From NCBI GenBank assembly GCA_034189065.1, contig JAXHVQ010000004.1, positions 43,343 to 107,342 on the forward strand: a stretch of DNA of 64,000 nucleotides. Direction: 5' to 3'. The notes beneath the pieces are model-generated. The model made no database searches, was not told the DNA's origin, and worked only from the letters and a program-made list of their open reading frames with translations. This stretch comes from FACHB-1406 sp034189065. GTDB lineage: Bacteria > Cyanobacteriota > Cyanobacteriia > Cyanobacteriales > Spirulinaceae. Shown in pieces: positions 1-8,090 of this stretch. The position numbers and the translations under genes are program-made. Numbering within the stretch: position 1 is the first letter of the stretch; each line of letters begins with the position of its first letter.

Positions 1-114
1 GGAACAGCTTTACAGGTTTTTTATCGAAATTGCTTGCAGGAGTTCAAACCCCACTTTAAGAAATATCTAAGCCTCGATAACGGCTGGAAACAACAGTTAG
101 TTAATTTGACTTAA
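1..114 (+). CDS. C-terminal end of an unidentified protein (partial)
   Basis: The first reading frame is open from base 1 to a TAA at 112-114 and gives 37 residues ending KQQLVNLT. The gene starts outside the window. The piece is rich in Lys, Phe and Tyr and has no motif that I recognise. Its last 18 bases overlap the end of the convergent gene on the other strand, so the two genes run tail to tail. It could be a chance frame, but the uninterrupted frame from the window edge and the tight convergent arrangement favour a real gene end. Confidence 0.45.
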   Translation, partial: GTALQVFYRNCLQEFKPHFKKYLSLDNGWKQQLVNLT

Positions 115-1011
115 ACCGGCAAGTTCTAACATTAAAGTTTCAGCTTGGCGATCGCTGGCTTGGATGACAATTTCGATCTCTTGAGCTAAATTCTCATCGT
201 GAATTTGCCGTTCGCGCTTGACATATAACTTCCAAAGCGCTTCTCGATGATATTGGGTGTTTAAAAGATCGTAAAGATGGAGTCTAAGATCTTCGCGATC
301 GCTTTCCGCAGCAATCCCTTGTAGCCATTGAATAAATTTTTGCTTCCATTCTTCGCGATTTCCCCGTTGGAGTTCCCGGACTTCGAGGTTAGGAATCCAA
401 TTTAGCAGGGAGGACGTATCTCTAATTTCAATTTTTTCCCTTTTGTTATAATTCAGACTTTCCAAATAACTATAGAGTCCGCCGCAATAAAGCAAATTAT
501 CGAGCGTAAATATAGCATTTTCAAGCTGAATGGCAATGGTCATAGTCGGCAGAAACCCAGCTAAAATAGTACGATATTCTGAGATAGAGTTTCGTTGAGA
601 ACCGTCGATTAAAATAAAGACTAAAACCGAATTTTTTTGAATCTCCTCTGCCGCGACCGACCATTCAATGGGTTTTTGGGTATCGAGGCAGGTTAGAACG
701 CAAATTTTAACACCAGGATTAGAAATTAATGTTAAATCCGTAAGAGCATCTTCTTCCAAATCAGTTACAAAATCGCCTAAATAAGCTTTAAGGGATTCTT
801 TGCCGAGTTGTTTCTCAAAACTGTCGCCCTTTTCTTTGTCCGAAACTTTATCGGTCGCTAAACTTGGCTCAAATGATGGTTTCAATTGAAACTGAAAAAA
901 TGTTCTTAATTCGCTGTAGCGACCGTGGCGATCGCAGTGCAGTAAATGTCCAGATTTTAGTCGTTTCATAAAATCCATTTGCTGCGATCGCAAGGGAGTT
1001 GTCCAATCCAT
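97..1011 (-). CDS. Hypothetical cytoplasmic protein
   Basis: I do not recognise a family with confidence. The start is taken at the ATG at 1011 (protein begins MDWTTPLRSQQ), giving about 304 residues. The frame stays open upstream to a TTG at 1104, which would add 31 residues, but that TTG lies only a few bases from the preceding gene. The middle part (residues about 95-190) reads like an alternating strand-helix fold with hydrophobic strands such as VKICVLTC and VLVFILIDG. The last 70 residues are charged and helical. There is no signal peptide or membrane segment. The gene follows the exported protein at 1108-1707 on the same strand and may share its transcript. Confidence 0.6.
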   Translation of the reverse strand: MDWTTPLRSQQMDFMKRLKSGHLLHCDRHGRYSELRTFFQFQLKPSFEPSLATDKVSDKEKGDSFEKQLGKESLKAYLGDFVTDLEEDALTDLTLISNPGVKICVLTCLDTQKPIEWSVAAEEIQKNSVLVFILIDGSQRNSISEYRTILAGFLPTMTIAIQLENAIFTLDNLLYCGGLYSYLESLNYNKREKIEIRDTSSLLNWIPNLEVRELQRGNREEWKQKFIQWLQGIAAESDREDLRLHLYDLLNTQYHREALWKLYVKRERQIHDENLAQEIEIVIQASDRQAETLMLELAGLSQIN

Positions 1012-1107
1012 AACTCTACCATTGTTTTGAACGCACGAATTGAGTCCCCATTGCCCCTCAAAAAGGAAATCAACAATTCCTCCACTTGAAGAAATTAACA
1101 ACAAGTA

Positions 1108-1707
1108 TTAGTCGTCAAATTTCGAGCGCCGAGCCAGAAACCGCCAACCGACCAAAAGGAGAAGAAGTCCCAAACCGCCTGCGATCGCCGCGCCAGGAAA
1201 CTCGAACGCTTTCTGGGGGGATGGAGATGCTGTCGGTACAATCTTACCCTCATCTTCCAACTTAACCGGAGTTCCAGGGCTAACTGTTACCGTATAGGTA
1301 AACTCAAAAGGCTGAAACGCTCCCGTTTCCTTGGGAGTTCCCCTTAACTCTAACTCGTAGAGACCCGGTTCGGGAAAAACAATTTCAGCGCCGGGAACGT
1401 CGCGATACTGTTCTGCATCAATCGCTTGCAGGGGAGGTTGGAGAACGGGAGAGGTTCCTTTTGTTAATTTTGAATAGACCCAAAGCTGGCAATTGCACTT
1501 CTCCAGGGGAATTAACGTCCCTCCCTTGCGCGTCAGTGCAAACCAAGCTCGAGCCGTTTCCCCCGCGCGCGGGTTATGATTGGGTTCGATGTGGAAAGTC
1601 GCGCCCACGTCCGCGTCCGTCTTAACGGTGTGCGCGATCGCGGGAATGCCCAAACTCCCTCCCACAATCGCAGCGATGCCAATGCCAACAATAGTGCGTC
1701 TTGCCAC
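1108..1707 (-). CDS. Exported membrane-anchored beta-domain protein
   Basis: This 199-residue protein has an N-terminal signal-like segment (GIGIAAIVGGSLGIPAIA, ending AHT at about residue 27). A domain of about 120 residues with beta-strand character follows, then a Pro/Ser linker and a C-terminal membrane helix (about 171-190, AAIAGGLGLLLLLVGW) ending in RRSKFDD. The topology is that of a periplasmic or lumenal domain held in the membrane by its tail. The middle domain resembles CopC/YtkA-like immunoglobulin-type folds in pattern only, so the function is not assigned. The first gene downstream on the same strand is the hypothetical protein ending at 97. Confidence 0.7.
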   Translation of the reverse strand: MARRTIVGIGIAAIVGGSLGIPAIAHTVKTDADVGATFHIEPNHNPRAGETARAWFALTRKGGTLIPLEKCNCQLWVYSKLTKGTSPVLQPPLQAIDAEQYRDVPGAEIVFPEPGLYELELRGTPKETGAFQPFEFTYTVTVSPGTPVKLEDEGKIVPTASPSPQKAFEFPGAAIAGGLGLLLLLVGWRFLARRSKFDD

Positions 1708-1785
1708 AACTAAATCGCCAATCTACAGCAGTTTTCCCGCTAGTCTACTACAATTTCCATACTGACGCAGCTATGTAGGATAACC

Positions 1786-1806
1786 TTTTGAATTTTGAAT
1801 TTTGAA
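1786..1806. repeat. Heptamer tandem repeat TTTTGAA x3
   Basis: Three exact copies of TTTTGAA lie immediately upstream of the wecB start at 1812. It is one of several unrelated heptamers tandemly repeated in this window. No ribosome-binding site is visible between it and the start codon. Confidence 0.85.
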
Positions 1807-1811
1807 TTGAT

Positions 1812-2942
1812 ATGACCTCTCCCGCGATCGATCTTTGCATTACCTTGGGAACCCGCCCCGAAGCCATTAAACTCGCTCCCGTCATCCAACAATTTCAACG
1901 TTCGACTGCCTTTAAAACCCACGTCATCCTCACCGGTCAGCATCGGGAAATGGTCGATCGCGTTATGGAACTGTTTGACCTCAACGCCGATCGCGATCTC
2001 GAAATCATGCGACCGCAGCAAACCCTCACCGAGATTACCTGCCGCAGCTTGCAGGGACTAGAACGAGTGTTTGCCGAAATTAACCCCAAATTAGTCATCG
2101 TTCAAGGCGACACCACCACCGCCTTCGCCGCCACCTTAGCCGCATTTTATCAAAAAATTCCCATCGGTCATGTCGAAGCCGGACTGCGCACCGACGACCC
2201 GTACAATCCCTACCCCGAGGAAGTCAATCGGCGACTGATTTCTCAACTGGGTCAACTACACTTCGCCCCGACTCCCCTCGCAGTGGAAAATTTAAAGCGA
2301 TCGGGCGTAATTGGGGAAATTCACTTAACGGGAAATACGGTAATTGATGCTCTATTGACCGTGGCCCAACGTCAGCCCCCCTGCGACGTTGCCGGGTTAA
2401 ATTGGGACAAGACCCGCGTTCTCCTTGCCACTGTCCACCGACGAGAAAATTGGGGAGAACCCTTGGAAGATATTCTCAGTGGATTCTGTCAAATATTAGA
2501 TAAATTCCCCGATACCGCCTTGCTATTGCCCATGCACCGCAATCCTACGGTACGCGAACCGACTCAAGCTCGTCTCGGCGACCATCCGCGCGCCTTTTTA
2601 ACCGAACCTCTCGACTATTCCCAACTGGTGGGAGCCATTCAACGGTGCGAGTTACTCCTGACCGACTCCGGGGGATTGCAGGAAGAAGCGCCAAGTTTGG
2701 GAAAACCTGTGTTGGTGTTGCGGGAAACTACGGAACGCCCCGAAGCGATCGCGGCAGGAACGACAAAGTTAGTGGGGACGAATTCGGCAGATATTGTACA
2801 AGCAGCGAGCGAGTTGTTGAGCGATCGCGCCACCTACAATAGCATGGCCAATGCCATTAATCCTTTTGGGGACGGTCGTGCAGCCGAACGAATTTTAGAG
2901 ATTGTTGGTCATTATTTGTCGTTGGGTAAGCATTTAGCATAA
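1812..2942 (+). CDS. wecB: UDP-N-acetylglucosamine 2-epimerase (non-hydrolysing)
   Basis: This enzyme interconverts UDP-GlcNAc and UDP-ManNAc in the cytoplasm, supplying precursors for surface polysaccharide. The 376-residue length is normal for the family. Visible family motifs are GTRPEAIKLAPV near residue 13, HVEAGLRTDDPYNPYPEE near 116, TVHRRENWG near 210, and DSGGLQEEAPSLGKPVLVLR followed by TTERPEA near 285-315. The ATG at 1812 places the first strand directly before the GTRPEA loop, as expected. The gene stands alone, with no other capsule genes in the window. The last 86 bases of its coding region recur in decayed form at 3577-3662. Confidence 0.95.
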   Translation: MTSPAIDLCITLGTRPEAIKLAPVIQQFQRSTAFKTHVILTGQHREMVDRVMELFDLNADRDLEIMRPQQTLTEITCRSLQGLERVFAEINPKLVIVQGDTTTAFAATLAAFYQKIPIGHVEAGLRTDDPYNPYPEEVNRRLISQLGQLHFAPTPLAVENLKRSGVIGEIHLTGNTVIDALLTVAQRQPPCDVAGLNWDKTRVLLATVHRRENWGEPLEDILSGFCQILDKFPDTALLLPMHRNPTVREPTQARLGDHPRAFLTEPLDYSQLVGAIQRCELLLTDSGGLQEEAPSLGKPVLVLRETTERPEAIAAGTTKLVGTNSADIVQAASELLSDRATYNSMANAINPFGDGRAAERILEIVGHYLSLGKHLA

Positions 2943-3136
2943 AGAGTTAGACAGCTAAGGATTTTGGATATTCTTTGTTCAACAGATAGTTGAACTTCTG
3001 TTTTTGTCAAGGTAATACCGTTTTCAAGAAAGACTGCTACAAAGGGCTGACGGGGAGATTGGGGGACAGGGGGAGAGGATTGTAGCAAGATTCAATGAAT
3101 TTGGTATAATAACGTCATTATGTAGGTCGTTTGCTT

Positions 3137-3529
3137 ATGGCACAAATACATCAGGTATCCCTTTGGGACATTGAGCCAGTAGATATAGCGTTTCTATTTG
3201 GGTTGTGAAACTCTCATTTCGTACAGAATTCAGAATTCAGAATTCAGAATTCAGAATTTGAGAGAGGAGCGAGGAATTATTAAAAGTAGACGAGTTCTCA
3301 TCCCCGTTTACGTTTCATTTATAAATGCTATAGAAGGGATTTAAATGAGAACCGTCTCAACACATTACTGAACGGATATAACTCCTTTGAAGAAGTTCTT
3401 AACAGCAAGTCCGATCCGATTGCTCTGGACATAGAACGTGGAAAACCATATCAAATTATGGATGGTAGACATCGGGTGTATCTTGCTCGGCAAAAAGGCT
3501 ATAAGTCAGTTCCAACCATCTTTGTTTGA
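3137..3529 (+). pseudogene. Small ParB-like gene interrupted by a MITE
   Basis: An ORF starting at ATG 3137 gives MAQIHQVSLWDIEPVD and then runs into the inverted-repeat element at 3184-3332, where it stops. After the element, another frame continues from about 3333 to a TGA at 3527-3529. It includes the stretch DGRHRVYLARQKGYKSVP, which matches the (D/N)G.HR pattern of ParB/sulfiredoxin-type domains. Deleting the element and one of the two flanking TA dinucleotides joins the parts in frame (GTA GAT AGA AGG GAT TTA), giving one 81-residue protein with no stop codon. The family call is tentative. The disruption itself is read directly from the sequence. Confidence 0.75.
3184..3332. mobile_element. 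MITE, family A copy 1 (149 bp with TA flanks)
   Basis: The element begins TATAGCGTTTCTATTTGGGT and ends in the complement of TATAGCATTTATAAATGAAA, so both ends open with TATAGC(A/G)TTT. TA is present at each edge, as in target duplications of IS630/Tc1-like elements. Inside is a run of about four CAGAATT heptamers. Related copies lie at 53391-53518 (opposite orientation) and 44259-44327 (truncated). It has no coding capacity and splits a small ParB-like gene. Confidence 0.8.
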
Positions 3530-3576
3530 CTCAGTAGTGTTAATCGCACTATAGTAGTTGTAGTTTTCGTTTGAGC

Positions 3577-3662
3577 ATAGCATGGCCAATGCCATTAATC
3601 CTTTTGGAGGTGGCTGTGCAGCCGAGTGAATTTTAGACATTATTGGTCATTCTTTGTCGTTG
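3577..3662 (+). pseudogene. Decayed copy of the wecB 3' end
   Basis: These 86 bases match wecB 2839-2924 with about 10 substitutions (around 88% identity). The first 31 bases are identical. In the wecB frame a CGA codon has become TGA, so the copy is dead. The 650 bp between the two copies hold the interrupted ParB-like gene. This could be the remnant of a tandem duplication, or a direct repeat left by integration at the 3' end of wecB. Confidence 0.85.
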
Positions 3663-3768
3663 TTTCTGAGTTCTTAGTTATCTCAAATGATGTAAACTGT
3701 TCGGCTTTTAAAATGCGATCCCAAATTATCCAGAAGATAGCTATGCTGAGGACAGAGGTGGATACCCA

Positions 3769-3802
3769 ATTAATAATTAATAATTATTAATTGATAATTA
3801 CT
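3769..3802. repeat. AT-rich inverted repeat
   Basis: A run of TTAATAATTAATAATTATTAA type sequence sits directly at the stop of the minus-strand TPR gene. It can fold on itself and may help end transcription, but it lacks a GC stem. The same AT motif borders the element at 10381-10611. Confidence 0.5.
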
Positions 3803-5624
3803 GCGATCGCCGATACTCTTCTAACAACTGTGGTATATAATCGTACCCATCAATGCCGATCGCGCTGATAATTTGAGAACGTCCCTCTTTCAACGCTCCC
3901 TCAAACACCTCCTCTCCCCATTTCCCCTGCAACACCAACAGCAAACCCGCCGGTTGTCGCCACTCCCCAGCACCGAGTTGGTGGAGAAGGTACATCCCCA
4001 AAGCAGCGTGGGCGACGGTTTTGCCAATAATAGAGACGAGATAATACGCTTCGGCAATATAGGCGTAATTTAATCCTTGCAAATAAAAATCTCCCGATCG
4101 CTGGGCTGCTTCCATCCCCTCAGCCAAAAACTTCAGCGCTTCCTGGGACTTCTCCAACACCACATAAGCAATGCCCAAACTATTGTAAGCGAGAGCTTGA
4201 CTTTGGCGATCGCCTAACTCTTGCGCCTTGGCTAATCCCTGTTGGAGATAGCTAATGGCACTTTCGTAAACCTCCGCTTCCATGCGATCTAATTGGCGCG
4301 CGGCTAGGACTTCGCTGTATCCTAAATTAACCAGAGCGTTGGCTTCCCCGATGCGATCGCCTTCCTGACGGGCTAAAATCAGAGCGCGTTGACTGGTATT
4401 TATCGCTTCATTATAGTTTTTCTGGGACGCACCAACGCGACTCAAATGGTTTAAATTCGCCACCTCGCAGGCTTTCTCGTCTGCCATTCGCGCAATGGCA
4501 AGGGCTTGTTCGTGGAAGGCGATCGCTTCATCATACCGTCCCAACGCCTGTTCGGAATAGCCAAATAACGTCAGAATGCGCGCCTTTTCGGGGGTTTGTT
4601 CCAAACGTCCCAAGGGTTCGTCAAAGTAGTTTAATGCGTCGTTGAGATATTTTCCCCCAAAGGACGCAAAGATGCCGCCGTAGAGGGGAAAGTCGTCTCG
4701 GTTGGCGAGGACGCGCAGATTTTGTAGGGTAATGTGAAAGCTGGCTTCGGCGAGGCGCGTTGAGGCTTGAAGGGCGCTGGCCAGTTGACTCCAAATGGCG
4801 GCAAAGGTTAATAAGGTACTGAGGGAAAGTTGTTTGCCGACTTTGAGGTCGTAGGGTTGTCGGTCAAACCAGGAAACTAAGCCCCGTTGGATGTATTGTA
4901 GCGCGATCGCTAAATCTAACCACTGGCTGAGTTGGACCGAACCCGCACTCTCAATGGCTTCAATTGCCGATTGATTTTTCGCCAACGTTGCAAACAGGTT
5001 TTGGGGAAGGGAATGGGGACTGTGCTTGGCCCATAATGCCCAAGGGCCTTGCTGTGTCTCCACTTCGCCAAAGCCGATGCGACTGCGGTTGGATTCGTAA
5101 ATCCAGCTTATCAGATGGTCTTCGATGGCGGCAAAGGATTCTAAGCCTTGGGTGAGTCCGATGGAGAGTTGTTTGAGTTCGACGGCGAGTTCGCTTTCTG
5201 GGTAAAGTCCTGCTGTTTGTGCCAGGGAGCGGGCTAAGGCGGTAGTCCCATCGCTATTGAAGGCTTCGGCTTGATTGGGGTCGAGGGTTTGGAGTAAAGT
5301 GAGGAGGCGTTGGTCGGGCTCGGCACTGAGGATGCGTTGGGTGGCCGCCGCGATCGCGTCTTGAGCCGTATTTTCCTTAACGTAGCGTTCCCACTCCCCC
5401 TGCAACGTTTGTAACGCCCTTAAAATTCGCGCCGCCTTGACTTTTTTCTCCAACTGTGCTTCGGTCGCCGTCCGACGTTCTGCGAGACAGCGATCGAAGA
5501 TTTCCCCCGTTCCCGGCTCGATTTCCTCGATAAGGAAGTTGTAAACTTGAGTTTTGGAGCGAATTTTCCCTTCGAGAGTGAGGTTGACAATGCGGTCAAT
5601 CAGTTGGAGGTAGCGATCGCGCAT
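3798..5624 (-). CDS. Tetratricopeptide repeat protein
   Basis: This is a 608-residue soluble protein. Residues about 345-560 contain TPR units recognisable from phrases such as ALGRYDEAIAFHEQALAIAR, NYNEAINTSQRALILARQEG and KSQEALKFLAEGMEAAQRSG. The N-terminal 330 residues are helical, with no motif that I recognise. There is no signal peptide or membrane helix, so it is probably a cytoplasmic scaffold. It is transcribed alone, away from the copper-chaperone-like gene at 5705. The start is the ATG at 5624 (MRDRYLQLIDRIV). Its partner and pathway are unknown. Confidence 0.8.
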   Translation of the reverse strand: MRDRYLQLIDRIVNLTLEGKIRSKTQVYNFLIEEIEPGTGEIFDRCLAERRTATEAQLEKKVKAARILRALQTLQGEWERYVKENTAQDAIAAATQRILSAEPDQRLLTLLQTLDPNQAEAFNSDGTTALARSLAQTAGLYPESELAVELKQLSIGLTQGLESFAAIEDHLISWIYESNRSRIGFGEVETQQGPWALWAKHSPHSLPQNLFATLAKNQSAIEAIESAGSVQLSQWLDLAIALQYIQRGLVSWFDRQPYDLKVGKQLSLSTLLTFAAIWSQLASALQASTRLAEASFHITLQNLRVLANRDDFPLYGGIFASFGGKYLNDALNYFDEPLGRLEQTPEKARILTLFGYSEQALGRYDEAIAFHEQALAIARMADEKACEVANLNHLSRVGASQKNYNEAINTSQRALILARQEGDRIGEANALVNLGYSEVLAARQLDRMEAEVYESAISYLQQGLAKAQELGDRQSQALAYNSLGIAYVVLEKSQEALKFLAEGMEAAQRSGDFYLQGLNYAYIAEAYYLVSIIGKTVAHAALGMYLLHQLGAGEWRQPAGLLLVLQGKWGEEVFEGALKEGRSQIISAIGIDGYDYIPQLLEEYRRSQ

Positions 5625-5704
5625 AGGTTTTAGGGTTTAAAGTTCACAATTAAGGCAGAGGTTGCGATAAACTCAAACATATCCTAAAGTTAACGATTCG
5701 AGCA

Positions 5705-5902
5705 ATGTCAGTTCAATTCAAAGTTCCCAGTATCGCTTGCGACGGATGCGCCGAAACCATTACCAAGGCTATTGTCGCCCTCGATCCCGATGCCAAAGTC
5801 GATGTTGATGTCGCTAATAAGACGGCGAAGGTGGAGGCGAAACCGTCTGAGGCTGAAATTAAAGACGCGATCGTTTCTGCGGGTCATACGGTAGAACAGT
5901 AA
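5705..5902 (+). CDS. Heavy-metal-associated (HMA) domain protein, copper-chaperone-like
   Basis: This is a 65-residue single-domain protein of the Atx1/CopZ fold. The metal-binding loop reads IACDGCAETI, with the two cysteines of CxxC at about residues 13 and 16. The rest follows the beta-alpha-beta-beta-alpha-beta pattern and ends in SAGHTVEQ. Such proteins carry Cu(I) in the cytoplasm to P-type ATPases. No copper ATPase lies in the window, so the partner must be elsewhere. The loop has IAC where many homologues have MxC. Confidence 0.9.
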   Translation: MSVQFKVPSIACDGCAETITKAIVALDPDAKVDVDVANKTAKVEAKPSEAEIKDAIVSAGHTVEQ

Positions 5903-5910
5903 TCGGTACA

Positions 5911-5986
5911 TTGGTCATTGGTCATTGGTCATTGGTCATTGGTCATTGGTTCTTAGTCATTGGTTCTAAAACCTAAAACCTAAAAC
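5911..5986. repeat. Heptamer tandem repeats TTGGTCA x5 and CTAAAAC x3
   Basis: Five copies of TTGGTCA (5911-5945) are followed by three copies of CTAAAAC (5966-5986) between two convergent genes. The CTAAAAC part belongs to a larger duplicated segment that recurs at about 6530. Confidence 0.9.
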
Positions 5987-6160
5987 CTAAATTCACTCAG
6001 GAGTCGGCTGATTTCTCAAGTATTCGAGGAATGCCATTAACTCCTCGTCGCTTAATAATTGACGCGATCGCTTGCCGTAAGTTGTAAGCAAATGTTGTCG
6101 TCCTTGGTCGTTTGTCCATCCTAAGCGCTTAATTTCTAAATTAGTTTGCGCGATGAGATC
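5961..6160. repeat. Segmental duplication, copy 1
   Basis: About 200 bp, covering the TTGGTTCTAAAAC 3' flank, the shared stop region and the last 55 codons of the gene at 5993-6382, is nearly the same as 6530-6740. The similarity continues past the stop codons into noncoding DNA. It therefore reflects DNA duplication and not only protein-level conservation. Confidence 0.85.
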
Positions 6161-6382
6161 GGAAAAATTTATAAGCTCTGTTTGTTCGATGTTACGAGGA
6201 GCGAAGCTTTCTGTTGAAATGCCGTCGCGCTGCTGTTGCCAAGAGAGAAACTCCTGAAAAAGTTCGGGCGATATTATCGCTGCAACCGGTTGGTCGCCTT
6301 CAACAATGAGTTGCGGTTCTTTTGCTGCGGCCGCGAGTAGTTCGGAGAATTGTTGTCGCGCTTCGTTGATTTCCCAATTCAT
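5993..6382 (-). CDS. Phd/YefM-type antitoxin domain fused to a cyanobacterial C-terminal module
   Basis: Residues 1-45 of the chosen protein (129 residues, ATG at 6382 preceded by AGGA) read like a Phd/YefM antitoxin: NWEINEARQQFSELL, a short basic/acidic turn, then QPVAAIISPELFQEFL. The last 55 residues, from SDLIAQTNLEIKRLGWTNDQ to the end at QPTPE, are nearly identical to the C-terminus of the next gene upstream on this strand (6561-7571). No toxin gene (Doc, YoeB or RelE type) is adjacent, so this is an orphan. It was probably made by joining an antitoxin domain to a duplicated module. Whether it still binds DNA or a toxin is unknown. Confidence 0.75.
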   Translation of the reverse strand: MNWEINEARQQFSELLAAAAKEPQLIVEGDQPVAAIISPELFQEFLSWQQQRDGISTESFAPRNIEQTELINFSDLIAQTNLEIKRLGWTNDQGRQHLLTTYGKRSRQLLSDEELMAFLEYLRNQPTPE

Positions 6383-6529
6383 CGCTTTTTTTCCTGAAAT
6401 CACTAATAAGAAACACTTCTACGATCGAGTTAAGCAAAGTTAAAAACCTAAAACCCGATCTCAAACAAATGCTTACTTCTTTTATTCACTCATCTGACAA
6501 CTGACAACTGACGGCTGAATGCTTACATT

Positions 6530-6740
6530 GGTTCTAAAACCTAACACCTAAAACCTAAATTCACTCAGGAGTCGGCTGACCTTGAAGATATTCGAGAAAT
6601 TCAACTAACTCCTCGTCGCTTAATAATTGACGCGATCGCTTGCCGTAAGTCGCGAGCAAGTATTGTCGTCCTTGGTCGTTGGTCCATCCCAACCGCTTAA
6701 TTTCCAAGTTGGTTTGGGCGATGATATCAGAAAAATCAAT
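6530..6740. repeat. Segmental duplication, copy 2
   Basis: This is the counterpart of 5961-6160. It includes the intergenic TTGGTTCTAAAACCTAA segment and the 3' end of the gene at 6561-7571. Differences are scattered single bases. Confidence 0.85.
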
Positions 6741-7571
6741 AGGGAGGCTTTCATCTACTTTTTTGGAAACAACACTTTCTTTAGGGAGTTCTGGTTCGGT
6801 TTGGGTTTGGGTTTGGGGAACTAAAGGCGCAATTTTTTCGGCTGGGGGTTCGCTAACAGAAGATGCGATCGCTGCGGGTTCGGGTTCGGGTTCGGGTTCG
6901 GGTTGAGTTTGGGGTTGAGGTTCGGTTTGGGGAACCACAGGCGCGAAATTTTCCTCCTCCTCCAAACTTGGTGCAACGGACTCCGACGCGATCGCCTCCA
7001 CCTCAACAGGCGCTTTCTTGGACGATTTCTTGGACGATTTCTTCGCCTTACCCGAAGCGGGGGATTTTTCAGCAACCTTTTCAGACGGTGCGGGAGGAGA
7101 AACCGGTTCGGAGGGTTGGGTTGGAGGGGCGATTTCTGGGGAAACATCTGCTGCGGACGGCAATTCGTGGGTTTCCACCGCAGCAGCAGTATTATTGGAC
7201 GAGGGAGAAACATGAGACTCCTCGCGCGCAGAAGAATTGACAGGGGAAGAATTGACAGGGGGAGTTTGTGCGGGTGACGAGGCTGTAGATAAGGAAAAAG
7301 GAACAGAAGAAGAAGGAGAAAGCGGAACCGTCGTTTCCTCAACCGTCGGCAACGAAGGCGACTTCTCCAACTCCAACAGCTCGAGCAAACGACCTCTGGC
7401 CCTATCCTCAGCTTGTTCGATGGTGTGGGCAGAAGCTAAACTCGTCGCCAGCATCGCCCCTTCAACCGAGGCGATCGCGCGGACAACAAATTGTCCCAAT
7501 TCGACAGCAACTAACTCGCTTGCCAAGCTTCCTTGAGGGTAATGAGTGCGGAATTGACTAAACATAAGCAT
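6561..7571 (-). CDS. Cyanobacterial conserved protein with Pro/Glu-rich linker
   Basis: The 336-residue protein has three parts. An N-terminal domain (about 1-68, with FRTHYPQGSLASELVAVE and AEDRARGRLLELLEL) is of a type I have seen in cyanobacterial hypothetical proteins. A long low-complexity linker (about 70-275) is rich in Pro, Ser, Glu and Lys and includes repeated PEPEPEP and KKSSKKSSKK. A C-terminal module of 55 residues is shared with the gene at 5993. No enzyme motif or membrane segment is present. The linker DNA contains a GGTTCG hexamer run (about 6876-6905) that probably changes length by slippage. Function unknown. Confidence 0.75.
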   Translation of the reverse strand: MLMFSQFRTHYPQGSLASELVAVELGQFVVRAIASVEGAMLATSLASAHTIEQAEDRARGRLLELLELEKSPSLPTVEETTVPLSPSSSVPFSLSTASSPAQTPPVNSSPVNSSAREESHVSPSSNNTAAAVETHELPSAADVSPEIAPPTQPSEPVSPPAPSEKVAEKSPASGKAKKSSKKSSKKAPVEVEAIASESVAPSLEEEENFAPVVPQTEPQPQTQPEPEPEPEPAAIASSVSEPPAEKIAPLVPQTQTQTEPELPKESVVSKKVDESLPIDFSDIIAQTNLEIKRLGWTNDQGRQYLLATYGKRSRQLLSDEELVEFLEYLQGQPTPE

Positions 7572-8090
7572 CTAAAAACAGACAATCTAAAAAAACTGCC
7601 AAAAAGCGGCACAACCCGGAAAAATTGAGGTCTTTCGCCCTCCCCAACACCACTATAGTACGTTTGGATTATAAAAACGATGTCCTCAGACTGACCGTTA
7701 GCCCCTAAAATAACTAAAGGCTGTTTGCGACTGTTTCGCGCCCCAAACAACCCCAACCTCAAATTTGAATCCGTTGGGCGTTGACTCTCGAAATGGGAGA
7801 GCGGTACGAGACAGCAATCGAGAAACTGGCTTGTTGGTTAAAGCTAGATTCCCATGACTGACACCGACCGCGCGCTTTCCCCACTCTCTCTTCGGCGCAG
7901 AGCGCTCTTGACGTGGGACATTGAATGGATGCAGCCTCCGCCAACATGAGCTGCCTGTTGAGCCACACGGATCTTTCTCCTCAACAGCCAATGGCGAAAA
8001 CCCAACCGACGATGACCTTTCTCGATTTCAATCTATCGTCAGAGCCCAACCCCTCCGTTCCTCCGCTCGAAATTTAAGGACTGTACTGAG
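7572..8090. other. Intergenic region between two divergent genes
   Basis: This 519 bp stretch holds the promoters of the linker protein (minus) and zam (plus). A TATAGTACG/TATAAA-like segment lies near 7653-7675, and a CTCTC/GAGAG hairpin near 7787-7803. Short ORFs here have no RBS or family resemblance. AGGA stands about 10 bases before the zam ATG. Confidence 0.5.

Noticed and set aside
5993..6382. Complete Phd/Doc-type toxin-antitoxin pair
   Set aside because: No toxin gene lies on either side. One neighbour is a copper-chaperone-like gene on the other strand and the other is the linker protein.
6821..7342. 173-residue minus-strand ORF and several plus-strand ORFs over the same DNA
   Set aside because: They are other frames of the Pro/Glu/Lys-rich linker of the gene at 6561-7571. 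Their strange Arg/Pro/Leu composition is that of shadow frames over repetitive coding DNA.
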